Position numbers and translations under genes: made by a program. Below the pieces are notes generated by a model. It did no database searches and was not told the origin of the DNA. It saw only the letters and a list, made by a program, of their open reading frames with translations. From contig OZ237768.1 of the NCBI GenBank assembly GCA_965178125.1, forward strand, positions 372,001 to 436,000: 64,000 nucleotides of DNA, read 5' to 3'. The stretch comes from Bilabrum cf. latius. Taxonomy: Eukaryota > Bigyra: Bicosoecida > Bigyra > Bicosoecida. This document shows, in pieces, positions 56,533 through 64,000 of the stretch. The stretch's first letter is position 1; each line of letters begins with the position of its first letter.

Positions 56533-57930
56533 GACCATGGGTACTCCTACTCGCGCCTGAACTGACTGTTCCACTGCTGCTGCTACTGTTTTGCTGCTAC
56601 AGTGGCGTTATGCCGCTCTTACTACTTACGTAACCTGATTTAGACCGCACTATCTTATCCACGACCATATCGATGCTTTTAAGCCCTTTCACACTAGCCC
56701 TGGATCCGGATCTAGGCCTAGATCTAGGCGAGTAAGGTCTGGATCCGGATCCGGAATCCGGATTCCGAAACGCATCAACTCGCGACCGCTACGGGGACCC
56801 AACAGCCAGGCGCAGGTCAATCCGAGGGTGCAGGGAACAAGAGGGAGCTAGTCATCCATCAAGGAGGTGAATCGCGATGGTGTTCGGGTTTCATAAAATA
56901 CATCCTGTATACCCGTATGGATGGCGCAAATCAACCTGATGGGACTGTGTTGTTATTGTGCGTATCCGATTGGCAGGTGCAAGAGGGTACTACCCGGCGC
57001 CGTGAAAGGTCCGCCATTATTGGCATTCCGAGTCCCAAAATCGCGACCATCGTGCCTTTAGGCTCCCATTGCTCAGAACTGGACCAATTTCTTGGGTAAA
57101 TTTACATTGCAAAAATATCTAATGTAACATTTAAATGTAATGCTGTCCCAACGAAGCCATGCAATTCGCAGCATTAGACTGAAAACGAGTCGTGCTTGCG
57201 ACCACCATTTTTGGCGACCACCCCGAGCCCAAGATTTTACTCGCTGGCGAGGGGTGCCAGATGCACGCACCGTGTGCCGCCAAAAAAGCTTTTCTTTGGT
57301 TTCTATTGGTACTTAGTAGGTAAACACGTACTTTACAACATGTTATCAGGTCGCCAGGCTCATTCATTTGCAATCCAGCGAAATTTGGCTGCCATTCCAA
57401 CACACGTCGGTTCAAACGGTTCCAAAATTTGCAGGGCATTTATACCTTAGCGCAATAGACTTTTAACACACTGGCACTACTGTTGAGATACAAGGGTATT
57501 GAATGCAATATCATGTGGAGGATTCCGTCTAAGTTTGCGAGAAGAACGAGTGGGACGCGATAAAGTGGCTCCAGCGGCGCGTCCGAAGTTGGGTCTCGGG
57601 GTGCAAGTGCCCCTGGTGGGAGTGCCTCGTCTCGGCGTCACGAGCAGAAATCCGCCAAACTCAGGCTCATCGATCAAAGTGAGTACGGTATTATTTTGGT
57701 TGATGGAATTGCATGGGCTGTAGCCGGCTATTATCGGGGTACCGTACAATCTGCCGCAGAGGCACCGGAAGCCACGAATGTGGCACTCATTGACAGTATC
57801 CATGCATCCGTGGTATGCTTGACGAGGTGTTGGTTGAATAATCATTCCATGGTGATGTGGACGAGCTTAAATAATTATACAGAGGTATAATAGGGCCACA
57901 ATCGGGCTTGCGTCCTGTGCAGAATTGGCC
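56533..57930. other. Intergenic region with palindrome-rich GGATCC/GGATCCGG cluster (56700-56772)
   Basis: No gene recognised. 56700-56772 packs overlapping GGATCCGG, CCTAGATC and CCGGATTCC palindromes. A short plus-strand frame at 57660-57890 (contains IILVDGIAWAVAGYYRG, ends TAA) has no family support. Part of this region may be the 5' side of the piggyBac element. Confidence 0.35.
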
Positions 57931-60449
57931 ATGCACGGTGTTGCTGCAAGGCCACTGATATCAGCCTTCATCGCTTATTTGTGCTTAGCCTTCGCAGAAG
58001 CATCTCAGTCAATCCCAAAATTCTCATTGGAGTCTTGTAAACCTATATCTAGCGTTTCGGTTGCTAGCAAGTAGTCAAGAAGCAGCCCGTCCCATGCGGC
58101 CAGTTCGAGCCGACGCGCCGGGTCCAAGCGTAAACGGCAAGAGGACAATGCAAATAAATCGACAAAAGATTATGATTTACGTGATTTGTTGGGCGAAGCA
58201 TAGGCCAGCGATGATGATATGGACTATGTCGGCGATTCAGACGAGGACGAGCCGGTATCCAGTCGGTCTGCAACTTTGAGCCGGCCTCCGGTGCAGCATC
58301 GTAGGAGGCAGTAGGCTCACCAAGCAAAGCGGCGCAGAATAGAGCAATATGAAAGTATGTTTCCTATGGACAAAATTGCATCGTTGGTTGATGAGCCTGA
58401 ATATAGGTACTTCTTGAATGACCGGGTTGTGATTGGCGGTGATGGGATCCCGATCGCTCGCACAGCGGCTACTCATGTGGCTGCTACTGAGTATGTCAAT
58501 GGCTGGATGACGGCTCATCATGAACAACCAATATCTCCAATACGCATTCTGTGCTCGCTGGTGCCTCTCGATATTGCATTTTCGTGGCGAGGCACTGCAG
58601 CGGCAGAGGTAGCTGGCCAGGCAGCCGGCCAGCCGGCAGCGACCAACCAATGGACATGCCAGTTGCCATGATGTTCCTGGCCGTGGCATTGACTCGGTCT
58701 CTCATTCGACCCCGGATACCTTTAGAATTGCTGCAATCAAAGTAGTTCCTGGTGCGCATGAAAGACGATATCGTAGTGCAAGACTGGAATCGGTTCCATC
58801 GAAACTTGTCTTTCGCCGGGAGGTTGCAGGAGGCTCCGGCACCCCTGCTGGCGGAGGAGCGCGCCACAATGAGGCTAGGGAGTGTGGGCAGTCCTCGCGA
58901 GCGGGTTCTCATAGAATATCCACCAGGCATGCTAGATGCAGTTTCAGAGTACTTTCGTGCGGCTACTTTGAGCCCAAAGAGCATCGCCGTCGATGAGATG
59001 ATGGTGATGGCGTACGGCCGAAATCGGGCATGTGTCATCATGCCGAACAAGCCCACATCGCATGGCTTTAAGCTATGGGCAGCTGCACGAAAAGACGGGT
59101 ATGTGTACCATTTGGATCTAGCAACATCTGTTGCCGATGATACACGATAGTACAGAGGGAAGGCTGAGTACTCGTATAAGGTAGCAACCGGCAGCGGTGC
59201 CGCTGCCGGGTAGCTGACCCGGATGGACCTGCAAACAGCAGCTGTTGCGTCGAAGGCAATGGGCAAAAACTTGAACGGGGGCCTCCTAGCGGTGGATAAC
59301 TACTTTACATCGGCTCCACTGTGTGATTGGGCCACCAGCAAAGGCCTTCGGGTTGTTGGCACGCTTCGCCAAGGCAAAGTGAGCGGTGAGCTGTACCACG
59401 CGATTGGCTAGCTGAACAGACGAACCCCAGGCGAACGCGGGCAGGCTGTGAAGCGCGCTCTTCTTGGGTCCAGCAAAGTATCTTTATGTAATGTAACAGC
59501 TGGTGATGTTTTTGATGCGAGTGAGCTTCCTGCGGGATCGCTGCTGGCCGAAGAGGACCTTGGCAGTCGGGGCCTGTTGAGCCCTGGCCAGACAGTAGCC
59601 TTTGACTCGCCAGATGATTCAGCTTATGGGATGCAAGTTTTTGGATACTGTGACCGCGCACCATTTCTTATGGCTTCTAACATTCCTACGAAGTACTTTG
59701 TTTGCTTGGTAAAGACGCTACGGAGAGATGGTGGCGACCTGAGTGTGGTGAACGCGCCCCTCGTGTCCGTCCTCTACAACAAGTACATGGGGGGTGTGGA
59801 TCTAGCTGACAAGTTCCGGACGCAACTTTCGCTAACAAATTCATTCCAGAGAGAGACTAGGGCATACTTAAGAGTGTGGGAAGGTTTAATGGAGCAAGTT
59901 ATCGTCAATACGTACATCATCTGGGTCAACTTGGAGGCACGTCGACTGCTACGCCACGGACCCACTCGTCGGCTAGCTGCTGGAGCTAGCAGCAAATCCG
60001 TTCAGGAACAGGTTTAGCACATGGTGCGGCATCAACAGGCTCGTGGTATGTTTGTGCAGCTGTTGTATGACGAATTGATGCGTCCTTACCGACATGCACG
60101 TGCAGGAACTCGCGGTGCTGCAACCTCAGCTGGGATGCGTGCGGAGGCGACCCCCGGGAACCTTGGATGTAGAAAGCAGCACGTGGTAGCTACGCTGCTG
60201 GGCTCGCTCCATTTGATTGGAAAGGAGTAGTTACAAGCAGGACTGATTAAATTTCTCAGTAGCGGACGATCAAAGAGCCGTCGAGTGGGGTGCAGCGCCA
60301 AGTGCAAGGGCTCCAGATGCAGCAAGCGGCAGCATCATTAGTCGGTTTCTTCCTATAAAGTGTGTTCACGCTGCTGCAAGTTCATTTGTGGGGATTGTAA
60401 AGAATCTCTGTATCATCTGGAAACAGGATTTGGCTGTGATGTAGATTAA
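57931..60449 (+). CDS. piggyBac-like (PGBD, DDE_Tnp_1_7) transposase with ten in-frame UAG codons
   Basis: The N-terminal part (57931 to about 58655) has the acidic stretch typical of the family (ASDDDMDYVGDSDEDEP). The rest, one base out of frame with it, is the catalytic core. The DDD triad is present: SIAVDEMMV (about 58983), AVDNYFTS (about 59289) and YNKYMGGVDLAD (about 59774). The C-terminal Cys/His domain follows (CSAKCKGSRC, then CSRCCKFICGDC and YH) and the frame ends at TAA 60447-60449. TAGs are at 58072, 58201, 58312 (first frame) and 58743, 59148, 59211, 59409, 60015, 60228, 60339 (second frame), with no other stop. The frameshift near 58655 makes this copy inactive unless it is a sequencing error. 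The start is uncertain, and terminal inverted repeats and TTAA target duplications were not resolved. Confidence 0.85.
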
Positions 60450-61166
60450 GTTGATATAAATGCCAAGTAGATGGATGCACAAGAATCGGGTCACGAAGCA
60501 CGTAATTCATGGTAGGTCCACATTCGATTCAATATCTTGTAAACCGTTCGGTAACTTTTTTGCGCTAAGACTTATATATAATATAACCACCAATAAATTC
60601 AAAAAAGCTTGTTTATTTTGCAAGCATGCCTGCTTGGACAAACTTCTGCAGTATCAAAGTAGCCCTTCCTGAAAATCGAGCGTTTGGTTTCATGACCACC
60701 AAGTATACTATTGTCGCAAGTTTATCAATGAGTAACACTCGCAGTCGATAGTTAACTTATACAATTTTCAATATCTTGATATTATTTTAGGATTACTTGA
60801 ATGGTACGCGAGAATCGGTAAGGTGAATTGAAGGTACCGATATCGGCGATACCGGTCGGTCGGCCAAATCCGACCTTTCACGGCGCCGGCTACTTGTCGT
60901 ATCGCGACTGTTCAAAACACAGTTCTGGGCAGTGGAAGCCCATAGCAACGACATGGACACCCCGCAGCTTGCGGTTGGTACCCCCAAAAACACCCCCACT
61001 GGAGCCTGGTTCATCGTGCACGAGGATGCATAGATCAACACACCCTGCTACCACGCGACTCGAACATCATCCAATCGAGGTGACGTCAACGAGTCAACCT
61101 GCGCAATCGCGTCATAAACTCACCACCAACTGGTGCCTCCCGTGATGAGGGTTGCCTCCTCCGGGT
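60450..61166. other. Intergenic region, probable 3' side of the piggyBac element
   Basis: An AT-rich stretch to about 60800, then ordinary sequence. No gene recognised; element ends not identified. Confidence 0.35.
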
Positions 61167-63876
61167 TCAGTACCCGGTGAGCGGCTCCTTGGCCATCGCG
61201 ATCATCTCGTCCGCAGAGGGAATGGGACCGGTCTTGGTGCCCAGGTCGGCGTTGTACTTGCTCTGGTAGTCAGCCACGCTCATCCCGCACTCGGTGACGT
61301 CACCGTTCGCGGCGAATACCCTGTTGTCGCCGAGGATGTTGGCAGATGAAGACGGGGCGCAGGTCCCGTGCCAGTAGTTGCCGGTGCCGCTGAGTACGAT
61401 GGTCATGTTGGTGAAGTGGTCCACGCAGCACGGGTCGGCCTTAACTGCGGTCATACCTTCGCCCACGTAGGCGGCGAAGGAGCTGGAGTGCTGCGGATCG
61501 AAATGATGGAGTGCGAGGGTGAGTGGGCACGATACGAGAGCCATAGAAGAGCAGCCAGGTGTGATGTGAGAGATATTCAGCTATATGAAGGCAAACAAAC
61601 CATCAATGATTTGTCAGCATAACTGCATTGCAAGCTTCTCACGCTGTTCAGCGATCCTGAGAAGTCGTTCTTGAGCTGGTAATGGCCCAGGTACTGCGAG
61701 TTGTTGTTGCCGAGGAACCGGCGGCTGCCGTCATCGTTGTCGAGGAGTGCGTCCTGCGATATGCGCGGTAGCGATATGCGGACGGGATATTCGTGGGCAG
61801 GGGGAGGTGGTCAAACACAACGCGCCTGCCTAGACTAATGACGCATCGGGCTTCAAAATGGAGGCACCGTTCGAGTTCGTCAGCATGTGGAACATGCTTC
61901 TTGGGAGATTGAACATAATAAGCAGAAGTCGTCGGGTGTGAGACAATAGCAATCGATGAAAGTGCTGGTACGCGGTGCCTCACCGAGTTGTAGTTGGAGA
62001 TGCCGATGTTGCCCCGGATGATGGTGTTGGGCCGGAGCGTGGTGGGCTGCCCGTTCTCGTCGGGAAACTCGTACACCTGCCTGTCCCAGCTGTTAAATAC
62101 TGCGAAGACCATGCAGCAAATTGGGTGGTACACACGACGAACGATTGTAACCATGGCTTGGTTGGGGTCCATAGTGTGCTCATGGTAGGCCTGTTCGGCA
62201 TCCACCACGCAACGATGCTGGTGTAGCGAGACGAGATAGCTGTGCAGCTCTGCTAAAGAAAGCCTCCTATTGACTCTGATCGCAACAAAGCTCATTTCTC
62301 TGTTGCATCACACTCACGCGCGTGGTCGCCGCTCTCCCTGCATGAGTTCCACAGCACATTGGACTCGATGAGGTCGCCGCCCACACCGCCATCCTGCGAG
62401 AGCAAAGGTAGGTCAAGGGAACACACGTACAAAGGATTTAAGTACTGCATGCAGGCAATGAAAACATGCCGTGCGAGGTGGAGGCAACGTGAAGTCAGCA
62501 TATCTTGCTGTGGCATTGCCGCCAGCTCACGTTCTAATTAATGTGCGCGCGAGGACCGTTGTAGACAATGTTGCGGGTGTACTTGTTGTGTCCAGCCTTG
62601 GCATAGAAAATGGCGCTGCTCTGCTTCTCGTGCACCCCGAATTCCTTGAAGAGGCACTGGTCGATCGTGGTGTTCATGGGAATGTCCAGAGACATGAGGC
62701 TGGGGCCGAAGCCCGGAGCGCCCGCTGGCGCGCCCTCGCCGTTGCCCCACAGTGCGATGCACGTATCGCCGTTCCACTCGAACTGCGACTTGGTGATGGA
62801 GGCGTCCCTGTTGTACGCAGAGAGCAGCAGGGCATTGCCGTCGAGGCGGGTGAACATGCACGAGTCGATGGTAAGGCCCTCGGTACCCTCTACCTGCACC
62901 GCTGCAGTGCGCTGCAGTCCCCAGTCTCCGCCGGATGGCATGCTATGGGGGTCCATGTACGTGTAGGCGGTGTCCCGGAAAGTGACCCCGCGGAAGGTGA
63001 CGTCCCTGACGGGGTAGTTCTTGGAGCCAGCGATGTCAATGAGCACTTTGTTGGTGGGCGCAGCGAGGCTGGGCAGCTCGCCTTCTGCCTGCCCCTTGGA
63101 AGAAGGCGGCGCCCCCGTCCCGTTGTGCCAGAGGTATAGCGCGCGCTCGTCGGTGTCATAGAAGAACTCATCGGGGTAGTCCAGCTCCTCGAACACGTTC
63201 TCGATGAAAAATACGTCCCCCGTGTTGGCACCTCTGCAAGGGAGGGGTCGGAAGGAGAACGGGGCAAGCGACGGAGGGTACGGGCACGGCAATCTGGCAA
63301 GGGACAGAGGGTACGAGAAGGCGATCTGGCAAGGAACCCATGTCCAAACCTAGGCATAATCAGCAAGGCAGCACAGTATTCGGACGCAACTCCTTCATCC
63401 AATGGGAAATTTAGACGAGCATCAGTCACGTCTGCAAGGCCTCAGACAGAAGCACCCTGCCAGGCATACCAGCAATCTCACCGAGCACCCTGGAAGAACC
63501 CGTAGTCCACCCAAAATGTGTTGTTGTCAGGGTCGTAGCGGCTCAGCTCGCCCATCCAAGAGGACCAGTGGCCGGGCCTGCGAGGGAGGAAACCAATCAT
63601 AGAGGCAAGACCACGGGCGATGCAAACACGGGCAGACCCGGTGTTTGTAGGCGTGATCGCCAGGGAGCAGCAGTTGGGGCACTCTGACAGAGAGGACGGG
63701 TGAAAAGCAAATGTCCGTCTCCCACGGAGCTATGCAGATACACATGTTCCCTCTTCTTCTCTTACCTCCAGGTCTGGATGATCCCACCCTTGGTCGTCTT
63801 GTACGGCTGGTGGGGCAGGATGCTCGTGTCTGCCTGGAAACCCGCTGGCACCCGGTAGGTGAATGCACCGCCGCCG
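61167..63876 (-). CDS. Right-handed beta-helix (pectate-lyase-like) protein, 5' partial
   Basis: Seven exons on the minus strand: 63766-63876, 63482-63577, 62531-63233, 62318-62393, 61984-62099, 61643-61753, 61167-61490. Phases match at every junction; donors are GTGAG or GTAAG, acceptors CAG. The protein has the pattern of right-handed parallel beta-helix enzymes: an N-terminal cap with HWSSWMGELSRYDPDNNTFW, EELDYPDEFFYDTDERALYLW, repeated coils (VTFRGVTFRDTAY, LTIDSCMFTRLDGNALLLS, TTIDQCLFKEFG), ESGDHA, NSWDRQVYEFPDENG and DNDDGS. It ends PLTGY and TGA 61167-61169. TAG at 62534-62536 is the second-last codon of exon 3 (HIN-UAG-N). It is probably a secreted or lumenal polysaccharide-active or binding protein; the substrate is unknown. 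The first exon(s) lie beyond 63876, possibly outside the window. Confidence 0.8.
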
Positions 63877-64000
63877 CTGCAATGGAGGAAGGGGCACACG
63901 GGGCATGGCACGAGAAGATGTTATATATAAACTGTCCCGCGCAAAATGGCCCCTTCGAGGGGCACGGGCAGCTGCGGTAGCCAAGTCGCCAATCAATATT
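63877..64000. other. Intron or upstream exon of the beta-helix gene
   Basis: Contains another possible minus-strand acceptor (TACCGCAG near 63972-63979). The upstream exon cannot be confirmed at the window edge. Confidence 0.3.

Noticed and set aside
60450-60800. Search for piggyBac terminal inverted repeats and TTAA target sites
   Set aside because: AT-rich flanks contain chance TTAA sites but no matching inverted repeat pair could be demonstrated by eye.
1-64000. The in-frame TAGs as ordinary nonsense mutations in pseudogenes
   Set aside because: Decay would produce TAA and TGA as well and frameshifts throughout. The TAG-only pattern across more than a dozen unrelated genes, including intact domains and conserved splice sites, does not fit.
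1-64000. UAG decoded as leucine, pyrrolysine or by programmed read-through
   Set aside because: Paralogue partners are mainly CAG, CAA, GAG and AAG (polar). Up to 15 UAGs per gene is too many for read-through or pyrrolysine, and no special context follows the codons. Leu is not formally excluded at variable sites.

Overview
The window is nuclear DNA from a GC-rich eukaryote, most likely a protist or alga that I cannot name. The evidence is spliceosomal introns of about 90-250 bp with GTGAG/GTAAG donors and YAG acceptors, a three-exon ribosomal protein eL30 gene, a mitochondrial enoyl-CoA hydratase, Mib/Herc2 and PLAC8 proteins, LINE retroelements and a piggyBac transposase. A 200-base run of N (37967-38166) is an assembly gap.

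The main result is that UAG appears to be a sense codon, most probably glutamine. Nearly every protein gene is cut by in-frame TAG triplets under the standard code, but each stays in one frame, keeps its domain and ends at TGA or TAA. About 70 such TAGs were read: 15 in one gene at 34-37.7 kb, 10 in the piggyBac element, 16 across six of seven lectin paralogues, 6 in the gene at 19.7-23.1 kb and 4 in the PLAC8 gene. In paralogue pairs UAG repeatedly faces CAG, and once CAA; other partners are mostly Glu and Lys. UGA and UAA remain stops (UGA dominant). All CDS entries are given with UAG read through.

Layout. 0.2-6.3 kb: three 3' parts of a LINE family, nested head to tail. 6.3-8.1 kb: a hexanucleotide repeat and a decayed gene duplicate. 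8.1-15.05 kb: a tandem array of secreted three-module bulb-type lectin genes (three full, one recombined fragment). 16.2-17.2 kb: PLAC8 gene. 17.5-18.4 kb: unknown gene. 19.7-27.4 kb: two large, divergently transcribed low-complexity/coiled-coil genes, one starting with a PH domain. 27.9-29.65 kb: eL30 and enoyl-CoA hydratase, divergent with 105 bp between start codons. 30-33.9 kb: two Mib/Herc2 paralogues in inverted orientation around a decayed fragment. 34.3-37.7 kb: MACPF-like gene. 38.2-39.3 kb: partial unknown gene after the gap. 40.1-54.3 kb: four more lectin genes in mixed orientation, interleaved with duplicated unknown genes and fragments. 54.9-56.5 kb: CobW-type GTPase. 57.9-60.45 kb: piggyBac transposase. 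61.2-63.9 kb: multi-exon right-handed beta-helix gene, 5' end outside the window.

The lectin, MACPF-like, PLAC8 and duplicated-fragment content points to a fast-evolving accessory region interrupted by a few conserved housekeeping genes.
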